Positions 1 to 5,776 of a stretch of DNA of 11,690 nucleotides are shown here, piece after piece. Position numbers and translations under genes: made by a program. Under the pieces are notes generated by a model. That model worked only from the letters and a program-made list of their open reading frames with translations, was not told where the DNA came from and searched no databases. Positions within the stretch are counted from its first letter, which is position 1; the number at the start of each line of letters is the position of its first letter. The stretch is from a bacterium (lineage in GTDB: Bacteria > Patescibacteriota > Minisyncoccia > UBA6257 > UBA9933), in the NCBI GenBank assembly GCA_021799155.1, contig JAJZBA010000007.1:1-11690 (forward strand), written 5' to 3'.

Positions 1-9
1 TTCCGATCT
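1..9. other. Sequencing-adapter remnant at left end
   Basis: The first nine bases, TTCCGATCT, equal the 3' tip of the common Illumina adapter. They are the exact reverse complement of the last nine bases of the window. This fits untrimmed adapter at both contig ends. True genomic sequence probably starts at base 10. The match is seen directly; the technical origin is inference, but a strong one because both ends agree. Confidence 0.88.
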
Positions 10-31
10 AAGCAAATAAAAGCCCCGCGGT

Positions 32-52
32 GATTTCAAGAATTTTGAAATC
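32..52 (-). terminator. Possible stem-loop downstream of the lipoprotein gene
   Basis: GATTTCAA and TTGAAATC form a perfect 8-bp stem around a 5-base loop, about 30 bases past the stop codon of the minus-strand lipoprotein gene. There is no T-run directly after the stem on the minus strand. A T-rich stretch (CTTTTATTT) appears only about 10 bases further on. It may be a weak 3'-end hairpin; calling it a terminator is tentative. Confidence 0.3.
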
Positions 53-83
53 AATACGAGGCGAGAGTAGTGAGAGTGGTGTT

Positions 84-494
84 TTAAGGATTACGGATGT
101 CTTGATTGCGAATGAGCCAGGTTTTAGAACGTTTTTCGTGAGAACCGCCATAAAAACGAAACGAGCGTTCCGCTGTGCCGTAGAGTTTTTTGTCGCGATA
201 GGCAAGAGCGACAAGAGAAACTGTACGCGATTCTCGATAATTGACCCGAATTTGTAATTTAAAGTGTTGGCCCGGCGCAAGAATACCTGGCAATTTTTCG
301 CCATCTTTTATAACTTGAAGATCGTCGGTGGTTCCATTAACTACGGAAATAATCCTATAAGGATAGTATATTCCATAATAAGGATAGTATGGCGAATAGT
401 CGCCTAACACATAAGTATCCGGCCTAATTTCAATGGCGCAACCGATTAATAAGCCGATAACCAACAACCAACAACTTGCGGTTATTTTTTTCAT
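84..494 (-). CDS. Tyrosine-rich small lipoprotein, function unknown
   Basis: Predicted 136-residue exported lipoprotein. The N-terminus has KK, a hydrophobic core (about residues 9-18) and a lipobox L16-I-G-C19, so it should be lipidated on Cys19 and held in the membrane facing outside. A tyrosine-rich stretch follows (eight Tyr within residues 33-46), encoded partly by a 13-base direct repeat at 357-369 and 378-390 (21-base period). The rest (about 48-136) is polar and probably beta-rich; I recognise no family. I chose the ATG at 494 because AAGGAGG lies 9 bases upstream; a GTG at 497 (6-base spacing) would add one residue. This is one of only two genes here with a clear Shine-Dalgarno sequence. 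A TTGACA at 554-559 (minus) may be its -35 box, with only a poor -10 (TATTTC, 16-base spacing). Confidence 0.75.
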   Translation of the reverse strand: MKKITASCWLLVIGLLIGCAIEIRPDTYVLGDYSPYYPYYGIYYPYRIISVVNGTTDDLQVIKDGEKLPGILAPGQHFKLQIRVNYRESRTVSLVALAYRDKKLYGTAERSFRFYGGSHEKRSKTWLIRNQDIRNP

Positions 495-601
495 CACAAA
501 CTACCTCCTTGTTTTTAAATATCTTTTTAAAGAAATACATATTTTTTTAATTTTGTCAATATCAGATATGATAATTCTGAGTTCCGATAAATAATTATTA
601 A

Positions 602-637
602 TATCTAATACTACGACGATCGGCTTGTTATTAGATA
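602..637. repeat. Inverted repeat TATCTAATA / TATTAGATA upstream of pilB
   Basis: A perfect 9-base inverted repeat (602-610 and 629-637) encloses an 18-base spacer containing CGACGATCGGC. A closely similar arrangement occurs at 3603-3637 upstream of the lamin-tail gene. It lies about 100 bases before the pilB start, in the 239-base gap between the divergent lipoprotein and pilB genes. An operator or dispersed repeat is possible. I see no gene in this gap. Confidence 0.45.
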
Positions 638-720
638 ATGGTCGGGTAAAATGTCGAGTAATTAGATTAATTAGATTAAACGGTTTAATACACGCTGTTT
701 CCTTTTGATTTTTTATGCTC

Positions 721-733
721 TATAATTATTTTA
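721..733 (+). promoter_or_regulatory. pilB promoter -10 box abutting the start codon
   Basis: A perfect TATAAT at 721-726 is followed by 7 bases and then the pilB ATG. A transcript starting at the usual distance would begin at or within a base of the ATG, so the mRNA is predicted to be leaderless. No Shine-Dalgarno sequence exists in the gap. The -35 position (698-703, TTTCCT) is weak. Confidence 0.6.
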
Positions 734-2410
734 ATGGATCAATCAAAATCTTTGATTAAGGAAAAATTGGAAAAATTGCGTCGCGAAGCCGAAGAGAGAG
801 GCGCCCAAAGAAGAGCCAACAAAACAGGTTTTCCTTACGCTAATTTAATTGCCGCGCCGATAAATATGGACGCTTTAAGCTTAATCGATGAAGAAATCGC
901 CAAAAAAACAAGAACCGCCGCCTTTGAAATTAAAGAAAAAAAAGTCGCCTTAGCGGTTTTTGATCCAAACGATGCCCAAACAAAAGAAGTTATCAAAAAA
1001 CTCAAAAATGAAGGATACGAACTTTCAATCTTTGTTGTTTCTTTAAGCGCCCTGAACCACGTTTTAAGTTTTTACCAGTTTATTCCTAAAAAAGCTAAAG
1101 AGATTACCGGCAGTATTGAAATAGAGGAAAAAAGATTTTTAGAATTGAAAAACACCTTGATTTCTTTGGAGGCGATCAAAAAGGAACTCTTAACGTCGGA
1201 AGCCAGCGCGGCCGCCGCCACCAAGATTTTAGAGGTTGTTCTTGCTGGCGCTTTAGCTAATCGCGCTTCGGATATTCATCTTGAATCGGCGGAACACGGC
1301 GTTAAATTAAGATTAAGAATAGATGGTTTGCTTCACGACGTTTTTGAAAATTTGGATAAAAATACCTACGAGCATTTACTTTCTCGAATTAAATTGCTTT
1401 CCCGACTGAAATTAAATATTAGCGACGAGCCGCAAGACGGCCGGTTTAGTATTGGTTTGCCGGACAAAGTGATTGAAATCAGAACGTCGATTATTCCTTC
1501 GGAATTCGGCGAAACTGTTGTTTTAAGAATTTTAGATCCGGAAACCATCAGATTAAATCTTTCAGATTTGGGTTTTCGGGACGACGATTTAGAAATTATT
1601 AAAAAAGAATTATCAAGGCCGAACGGTATGATTTTAAACACTGGTCCAACTGGCTCCGGCAAGACGACCACCCTTTATGCTTTTTTAAGGAACGCTCAGG
1701 GTCCGGAAATAAAAATCATTACTATTGAAGACCCGATAGAATATCATCTTGAAGGTATAGAGCAAACCCAAGTTGACCCTGAGGCCGGCTATACTTTTTC
1801 CAATGGTTTGCGTTCAATTTTGCGTCAAGACCCGGATATGATTTTGGTGGGCGAAATTAGAGATTTGGAAACCGCCGAAATTGCCATGCATTCGGCTTTA
1901 ACCGGTCATTTGGTTTTTTCAACACTGCACACCAACGAGGCATCGGGCGCCGTTCCTCGTTTAATCGATATGGGCGTCAAACCTTCGGTGATTGCACCGG
2001 CGATCAATTTAATAATTGCCCAGCGTTTAGTGCGTCGGCTTTGCCAGAATTGCCGCCAAGAACAGGAAATCGATTCCGATTTAAAAATTAAAATTGAGAA
2101 ATTCTTAGGGAGATTGCCGGCCAGAGTAAATAAAAATTTTCAAGAAATCAAAATTTTCAAACAGTCGGACGGCGGCTGCGAAAAATGTAACAACACAGGT
2201 TATAAAGGCAGGGTTGGAATTTTCGAGCTTTTTTTGATGAGTCCGGACTTGGAAAGACTAATAGCCAAAGAGCCGGTTGAGGCGGAAATTAAAGAATTAG
2301 CTTTTAAACAAGGAATGGTGTCTATGCAGGGAGATGGGATTCTTAAAACCCTTCGAGGAGTAACAACTTTTGAAGAAGTTGAAAGAATGACTGGTCCCTT
2401 AGAGTGGTAA
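734..2410 (+). CDS. pilB: Type IV pilus assembly / type II secretion ATPase (PilB/GspE family)
   Basis: Hexameric cytoplasmic ATPase that powers pilin polymerisation. The 558-residue protein has a divergent N-terminal region (1-155) with charged helices and no obvious MshEN motif. The N2 subdomain follows (about 160-275; RASDIHLE 177-184, RLRIDG 193-198), then the ATPase core. Core motifs are Walker A GPTGSGKT (304-311), Asp box TIEDPIEYH (330-338), Walker B LVGEIRD (371-377) and His box GHLVFSTLHTN (391-401). The tetracysteine zinc motif of the extension-type ATPases is present (CQNC 437-440, CEKC 482-485), which argues for PilB/GspE over the retraction ATPase PilT. The gene stands alone: no pilC, pilT or pilin gene is adjacent. 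Translation appears to start from a leaderless mRNA. A folded element begins 10 bases past the stop. Confidence 0.93.
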   Translation: MDQSKSLIKEKLEKLRREAEERGAQRRANKTGFPYANLIAAPINMDALSLIDEEIAKKTRTAAFEIKEKKVALAVFDPNDAQTKEVIKKLKNEGYELSIFVVSLSALNHVLSFYQFIPKKAKEITGSIEIEEKRFLELKNTLISLEAIKKELLTSEASAAAATKILEVVLAGALANRASDIHLESAEHGVKLRLRIDGLLHDVFENLDKNTYEHLLSRIKLLSRLKLNISDEPQDGRFSIGLPDKVIEIRTSIIPSEFGETVVLRILDPETIRLNLSDLGFRDDDLEIIKKELSRPNGMILNTGPTGSGKTTTLYAFLRNAQGPEIKIITIEDPIEYHLEGIEQTQVDPEAGYTFSNGLRSILRQDPDMILVGEIRDLETAEIAMHSALTGHLVFSTLHTNEASGAVPRLIDMGVKPSVIAPAINLIIAQRLVRRLCQNCRQEQEIDSDLKIKIEKFLGRLPARVNKNFQEIKIFKQSDGGCEKCNNTGYKGRVGIFELFLMSPDLERLIAKEPVEAEIKELAFKQGMVSMQGDGILKTLRGVTTFEEVERMTGPLEW

Positions 2411-2562
2411 AAAATAAAAACTGCCTGATTCTGCGGGCATTTTAAAAAACTCTTAAAACAAAAAGAGATTAAGAATTTCTTCGAGGATGGGCTCAGCCGG
2501 AACCAAACCGTCCGAAACTAAAAGAAATTCCTTAGATTACCCACAGAGTCAGGCAGTCTTAA
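2411..2562 (-). ncRNA. Candidate structured RNA bracketed by an 18-bp stem, family unknown
   Basis: The 174-base gap between pilB and ruvB holds an inverted repeat of 18-base arms (2420-2437 with 2540-2557; 16 Watson-Crick pairs, one G-U, one mismatch). Inside lie a second 9-bp stem (2473-2481 with 2522-2530), a small hairpin (CTCTT 2450-2454 with AAGAG 2463-2467) and a GC-rich apical part (2482-2521). On the minus strand the closing stem is followed by TTTTATTTTTT, and TTGACT (2593-2598), a 17-base gap and TAACGT (2570-2575) lie upstream. This suggests an independent minus-strand RNA of about 150 bases. On the plus strand no T-run follows. The outline (closing stem, asymmetric bubble with a small hairpin, apical stem) loosely recalls 6S RNA, but I recognise no consensus. 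It could instead be the 3' structure of pilB mRNA. Confidence 0.38.
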
Positions 2563-2584
2563 TAAAAAAACGTTAGCATATTGT

Positions 2585-3586
2585 ATGAAAAAAGTCAAGG
2601 CCCGGAATGATGACGGTTATATCGATCAATATCTTCGGCCAACTAGTTGGCAGGAGTATATTGGTCAGGAAAAAATCAAGAAAAATCTTGGTCTTATTTT
2701 GACGGCGGCGAAAAAAAGAAAAGAAACCATCGACCATTTGTTGCTTTATGGCCCGACCGGCTTGGGAAAAACTACTTTAGCGACTTTAATTGCCAAGGAA
2801 ATGGAGGCCAATTTAAGAATTACCACCGGGCCGTCGTTGCAAAGAGCCGGCGAACTAGCCTCGGTTCTCTCAAGCCTTGAAGAGCGGGATATTCTTTTTA
2901 TCGACGAAGCGCATCGCCTGAATCGAGCGATTGAAGAAATTATTTATCCGGCAATGGAATCGCGTCAACTTCATTTGGTTGTCGGTAAGGGATTGGGAAG
3001 TCGAATGGTTTCGCTTGACTTACCGGCATTTACTTTAATCGCTGCCACTACGAGGCCGAATTTATTATCAAATCCTCTTCGTTCGCGTTTCGGAGCAGTT
3101 TTTCAATTCGAATATTACGCTTCTGAAGAAATTAAAAAAATTATTGGGCGCTCGGCCGATTTATTAAAAATAAAAATTAAACCAGAGGCGGTTTCTGTGA
3201 TTGCCAACGCTTCTCGTTTTACGCCGCGAATAGCCAATCGCCTTTTAAAGCGTTGTCGCGACTTTGTTGAAGTTAATAATCTTAAAGAAATCAATGAAAA
3301 AGTTGCTTTTGAGACGCTTAAATTTTTGGAAATCGATGAGTTGGGTTTGGAATCTTACGAGCGGCGACTACTGGAATTGATTATTAAAAAATTCAATAAT
3401 CGGCCGGTTGGAATAAACGCTTTAGCCGCTGTTTTGGGAGAAGAAAAAGGAACAATTGAAGAAATTTACGAACCTTATTTGCTTAAAATCGGTTTATTAC
3501 AAAGAACGCCGCAGGGAAGAATGGTAACGGAGAAGGCATACAAGCATTTAAACCTTAAGCATTTAAATCCTAAGCAATGTATATAG
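2585..3586 (+). CDS. ruvB: Holliday junction branch migration helicase subunit RuvB
   Basis: AAA+ motor that drives Holliday-junction branch migration with RuvA. The 333-residue length is normal for the family. Motifs: Walker A GPTGLGKTT (56-64), Walker B LFIDEAHRL (104-112), the YPAME segment (121-125) before the hairpin region, sensor 1/arginine-finger region ATTRPNLLSNPLRSRFG (154-170), sensor 2 TPRIANRLLKR (213-223) and a C-terminal winged helix (about 257-318). Compared with the usual RuvB text, Walker A has T for the second P, Walker B reads DEAH rather than DEIH, and the sensor region has RPN for RAG; all catalytic residues remain. The C-terminus adds a tail (KHLNLKHLNPKQCI) built from a 15-base tandem duplication (3542-3571). 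No Shine-Dalgarno precedes the ATG; the only -10-like match, TAGCAT (2574-2579), is weak. ruvA and ruvC are not in the window. Confidence 0.93.
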   Translation: MKKVKARNDDGYIDQYLRPTSWQEYIGQEKIKKNLGLILTAAKKRKETIDHLLLYGPTGLGKTTLATLIAKEMEANLRITTGPSLQRAGELASVLSSLEERDILFIDEAHRLNRAIEEIIYPAMESRQLHLVVGKGLGSRMVSLDLPAFTLIAATTRPNLLSNPLRSRFGAVFQFEYYASEEIKKIIGRSADLLKIKIKPEAVSVIANASRFTPRIANRLLKRCRDFVEVNNLKEINEKVAFETLKFLEIDELGLESYERRLLELIIKKFNNRPVGINALAAVLGEEKGTIEEIYEPYLLKIGLLQRTPQGRMVTEKAYKHLNLKHLNPKQCI

Positions 3587-3602
3587 GATTAATAAAAGAC
3601 AC

Positions 3603-3657
3603 TATCTAGTATAATGACGACCGTCGGTTATTAGATATTAGTATTAGATATTAGATA
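3603..3657. repeat. TATTAGATA repeat cluster upstream of the lamin-tail gene
   Basis: TATCTAGTA (3603-3611) is followed by three copies of TATTAGATA (3629, 3642 and 3649; the last two overlap by two bases). ACTATCTA at 3601-3608 is also the exact complement of TAGATAGT at 3652-3659, so the whole stretch can fold on itself. The first half matches the pilB-upstream element in both sequence and spacing. It may be an operator array or a dispersed repeat. Confidence 0.45.
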
Positions 3658-3673
3658 GTTTGTGAGAATTAAT

Positions 3674-3684
3674 TATAATTATTT
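3674..3684 (+). promoter_or_regulatory. -10 box abutting the lamin-tail gene start
   Basis: TATAAT at 3674-3679 lies 5 bases before the ATG at 3685, predicting a leaderless or nearly leaderless transcript. No clear -35 box is seen 17 bases upstream (TTAGAT at best, inside the repeat cluster). The AT-rich setting makes a chance TATAAT possible. Confidence 0.45.
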
Positions 3685-4170
3685 ATGATTATTATTGATG
3701 AATTTCTTCCTAATCCTGTCGGCAAAGACGCTGAAGGTGAATGGATAAAATTATTTAATAATGAAAATAAACAGATTAATCTTTTGGGATGGAAATTAAA
3801 AGACGCCTCCGGAAAAATCTTCGTTTTTAAAAATAAAACAATCGGCGCCGGAGAATATCTTGTTTTGGACTATAAAACAACAAAAATTTCTTTAAATAAC
3901 AACGGCGAAACGATTTTTCTTTACGATCAAAACGGCAAATTAATTTCTCAATTAGGATACGAAGGAGTTGCCGAAGAAAAGAAAATTTTTAGCCAGCAAG
4001 GAGCAAAAGAATTATCGGCATCGATTATTAATCCGATTTTGAATAATCAAACAATAAGCGCGGCTCAAAAATTCGACTTCGGTAATTTATTTGTCGGAGT
4101 CTTTTTGGCTTTAGTATTGGCTTTTTCTTTTATTTTTATTTTTAAAAAGATTGATTTATTATCGGACTAG
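3685..4170 (+). CDS. Lamin-tail-domain protein with a C-terminal membrane anchor
   Basis: 161 residues. Residues 1-95 match the bacterial lamin tail domain (LTD), an Ig-like beta fold: DEFLPNPVGKDAEGEWIKL (5-23), then NLLGWKLKDASG (32-43), GAGEYLVLD (54-62) and NNNGETIFLYDQNG (71-84). A single hydrophobic segment lies at about 135-153, followed by KK. Such domains usually sit outside the cell behind a signal peptide. None is present here, and an in-frame stop (3676-3678) just upstream excludes a longer start. The protein is therefore either tail-anchored with the domain in the cytoplasm, or exported N-terminus first without a cleavable signal. Its exact role is unknown. tsaE follows after 41 bases and may be cotranscribed. 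Confidence 0.75.
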   Translation: MIIIDEFLPNPVGKDAEGEWIKLFNNENKQINLLGWKLKDASGKIFVFKNKTIGAGEYLVLDYKTTKISLNNNGETIFLYDQNGKLISQLGYEGVAEEKKIFSQQGAKELSASIINPILNNQTISAAQKFDFGNLFVGVFLALVLAFSFIFIFKKIDLLSD

Positions 4171-4177
4171 TAAGGCA

Positions 4178-4193
4178 GTATAGTTGACTATAC
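4178..4193. promoter_or_regulatory. Perfect palindrome before tsaE
   Basis: GTATAGT and ACTATAC form a 7-base perfect inverted repeat with a 2-base centre, within the 41-base gap between the lamin-tail gene and tsaE. It overlaps TTGACT (4184-4189), which could be a -35 box for TAAAAT (4205-4210). That spacing is only 15 bases and the -10 would almost touch the ATG. It could be an operator, a small hairpin or chance. Confidence 0.3.
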
Positions 4194-4211
4194 CGTCGCA
4201 CAATTAAAATA

Positions 4212-4661
4212 ATGCATTACAAAACAATCTCCTCTAAACAAACAAAAAAACTCGCCGGTTTGTTGGCGGCTGAAATTTTGAAGTCGCGATTAAAACAAAA
4301 AAACGCTTTGGTTTTGGCTTTAAGCGGCGATTTGGGAGCCGGGAAAACGACTTTTGTTCAGGGGTTTTTAAGAGGTTTGAGTATTAAACAAAAAATCACC
4401 AGCCCGACATTTGTTTTGATTAAAAGTTATAAATTAAGAATTAAAAGTCATTATAAAAATGTTTATCACATCGATTGCTATAGAATCAAAAAAGCCGAAG
4501 AATTATTGGAATTAAACTTGAAAGAAATTATAAAAAAATCTCAAAACATCGTTTTAATCGAATGGCCGGAAAGAGTAAAAAAAGTTCTGCCGAAAAATAC
4601 AATTTGGTTAAAATTTAAACATGGAGAAAAAGAAAATATTAGAGAAATTTTATTTAATTAA
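4212..4661 (+). CDS. tsaE: tRNA threonylcarbamoyladenosine (t6A37) biosynthesis ATPase TsaE
   Basis: P-loop ATPase that works with TsaB and TsaD in making t6A at position 37 of tRNAs reading ANN codons. The 149-residue length is typical. Motifs: an N-terminal helix (SSKQTKKLAGLLA 7-19), Walker A GDLGAGKTT (39-47), switch-like SPTF (64-67), HIDCYRI (86-92) and LIEWPERV (115-122), all hallmarks of the family. The middle (72-83) is a short basic insert. The ATG at 4212 gives the usual family N-terminus; no Shine-Dalgarno precedes it. The stop codon overlaps that of convergent yraN by four bases (TTAA). A tRNA-Ile reading AUA, a t6A substrate class, is encoded elsewhere in the window, but tsaB and tsaD are not. 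Confidence 0.92.
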   Translation: MHYKTISSKQTKKLAGLLAAEILKSRLKQKNALVLALSGDLGAGKTTFVQGFLRGLSIKQKITSPTFVLIKSYKLRIKSHYKNVYHIDCYRIKKAEELLELNLKEIIKKSQNIVLIEWPERVKKVLPKNTIWLKFKHGEKENIREILFN

Positions 4662-5065
4662 GCGATATTTTCATAATGCCTAACAAGACAACTTTTTTCT
4701 TCAATTGTCAACTTATTCGGCTCGCTCAGGGTTATAGCGATTAAGTCTATTTTCCAGCCCTTATTGTCTTTTATTAAATCTTGGCAATGGCCGGCATATA
4801 AAGATGCTGTTCTTTTTAGTTTTTGGAGTTTTGATTTAGTTAATTGATCTTCTGGTTGGAGTTGTTCTTCTTTTGTCAGCCCTGAGTTTTGTCGAATGGT
4901 TTTAACTTCAACAAAAACCAAGGTTTTGTTAGGCGCTTTAGTAATAATATCAATCTCGCCCCATGGTTTTCTAAAATTGCGATCAATTATTTTGTAGCCT
5001 TTATTAACAAGATATTTACAGGCAATATCTTCGCCAAGTTTGCCGAGTTGAGATTTGTAGGTCAT
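4658..5065 (-). CDS. yraN: UPF0102 (YraN) family putative endonuclease
   Basis: 135-residue protein of the YraN/UPF0102 family, which has the restriction-endonuclease-like PD-(D/E)XK fold. The family is broadly conserved and has been linked to DNA recombination or repair, but its reaction is not firmly settled. Seen here: the N-terminal LGKLGEDIACKYLVNKGY (7-24) with Glu12, GEIDII (36-41) and FVEVKT (51-56), giving the acidic/lysine set E37-D39-E53-K55, plus a basic helix (KSKLQKLKRTA 78-88). It starts from an ATG about 4-11 bases from the likely transcription start and lacks a Shine-Dalgarno. It converges on tsaE with overlapping stops and diverges from the LAGLIDADG gene, sharing a palindromic -10 region with it. 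Confidence 0.88.
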   Translation of the reverse strand: MTYKSQLGKLGEDIACKYLVNKGYKIIDRNFRKPWGEIDIITKAPNKTLVFVEVKTIRQNSGLTKEEQLQPEDQLTKSKLQKLKRTASLYAGHCQDLIKDNKGWKIDLIAITLSEPNKLTIEEKSCLVRHYENIA

Positions 5066-5071
5066 TTTTTG

Positions 5072-5083
5072 TTATAATTATAA
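5072..5083. promoter_or_regulatory. Palindromic shared -10 region for yraN and the LAGLIDADG gene
   Basis: The 12-base perfect palindrome TTATAATTATAA contains TATAAT on both strands (plus 5073-5078; minus 5077-5082). On the minus strand TTGTGT lies 17 bases upstream (5100-5105), and the yraN ATG is 11 bases downstream of the -10 box. On the plus strand the LAGLIDADG ATG is 26 bases downstream, giving a leader of about 20 bases without a Shine-Dalgarno. Bidirectional use is inference. Confidence 0.45.
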
Positions 5084-5104
5084 ATAATGTATTAACTAAA
5101 CACA

Positions 5105-5590
5105 ATGAATCAAGAGTTTGCCGACCAACAAAACTTTCAAAAATTAAGTTATGAGTATATTCGTGGTCTAGTTGAGGGCGAGGGATGTTTTACTTTTTAT
5201 CCCGGATTTCGAAAAACCGACGGTAGAAAAAGCAAATTACCTGCTTTTGTTATTGCTATGCACGAGAGAGATTTAGATTTATTAATTTTAATTAAAAACA
5301 CCCTTCAATTACGAAATAAAATATATTTTAGAAACCCACCAACAAAAGATGGCCATAAAAAAGGACGAACAGTTGTTTTAGTGGTTAGAGAATTTGACCA
5401 ATTAAAAGATATAATTATTCCGCTTTTTTATAAAAAATTAAAAGGTAATAAAGGAAAGCAATTTATGGAATGGCTAGAGAGGATTGGAAACGACCCAGAT
5501 GTTTCTAATAGATTCAAATCGTTATATCGTCTTTATAAGTGGGGCATGTACGATACTCATCCTAAATTTACCAAAAAATTCAAAGATTAA
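5105..5590 (+). CDS. Single-motif LAGLIDADG homing endonuclease, free-standing
   Basis: 161 residues with one LAGLIDADG helix (YIRGLVEGEGCF, 18-29; Glu26 is the expected metal-binding acid). The typical following elements are present: FTFYPGF (29-35), FVIAMHERDLDLLILIK (48-64), RTVVLVVREFDQL (88-100) and LFYKKLKGNKGKQFMEWLE (107-125). One motif implies a homodimer, as in I-CreI-like enzymes. The C-terminus (133-161) is basic and aromatic. It sits in no recognisable intron or intein: yraN and dedA on either side are intact. The ATG at 5105 is the first in frame after the shared promoter; a later in-frame start would cut into the N-terminal segment. It could be an active selfish gene with a distant target, a stray copy, or a WhiA-like domesticated DNA-binding protein; the first two seem likelier. 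Confidence 0.82.
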   Translation: MNQEFADQQNFQKLSYEYIRGLVEGEGCFTFYPGFRKTDGRKSKLPAFVIAMHERDLDLLILIKNTLQLRNKIYFRNPPTKDGHKKGRTVVLVVREFDQLKDIIIPLFYKKLKGNKGKQFMEWLERIGNDPDVSNRFKSLYRLYKWGMYDTHPKFTKKFKD

Positions 5591-5648
5591 TGTCTTAAAT
5601 CTTGTATTCTATGCGTAATTTTTACATACCCAAAACACGATTTTCGGC

Positions 5649-5776
5649 AAAAGTGTAGATTTCATGCGATTATCAGGTTTTTGACAAAACGCCAATGTTT
5701 CACATGTTTAACACTTTTTTGTCAAGAATGTAGATTTCATGCGATTATCCGATAATGCGATGAAATCTACACTTTT
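5649..5776. repeat. Nested direct and inverted repeats between the LAGLIDADG gene and dedA
   Basis: The gene-free stretch 5591-5774 holds a 21-base direct repeat (5654-5674 and 5729-5749, beginning TGTAGATTTCATGCG). A 17-base inverted copy of 5649-5665 lies at 5760-5776, touching the dedA stop codon. The second direct copy and the inverted copy form a hairpin of 12 bp, a 3x3 internal loop and 5 more bp (5729-5772). Between the direct copies lies another inverted repeat, TTGACAAAA (5681-5689) with TTTTGTCAA (5717-5725), enclosing TGTTTCACA / TGTTTAACA. There is no T-run for a standard terminator. Possible roles are a mobile-element footprint, a recombination site or a structured 3' UTR for dedA. 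Confidence 0.6.

Noticed and set aside
8..304. 98-residue minus-strand frame at the left edge
   Set aside because: Overlaps the lipoprotein gene out of frame, runs into adapter sequence and has no start signals.
1366..1671. 101-residue minus-strand frame opposite pilB
   Set aside because: Shadow of the conserved ATPase core; no ribosome binding site or recognisable domain.
2420..2557. 5S rRNA, suggested by TGCCTGA...TCAGGCA ends
   Set aside because: The interior lacks the conserved 5S loops, the length is wrong, and no 16S or 23S is adjacent.
5654..5749. CRISPR array, possibly Cas12a-type because of AAGTGTAGAT
   Set aside because: Only two direct copies with a single 54-base spacer, no TTTCTAC half before GTAGAT, an extra inverted copy, and no cas genes nearby.
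5084..5774. Group I intron containing the LAGLIDADG gene
   Set aside because: No interrupted exon is visible: yraN and dedA are both complete and neither spans the site. I recognise no intron core.
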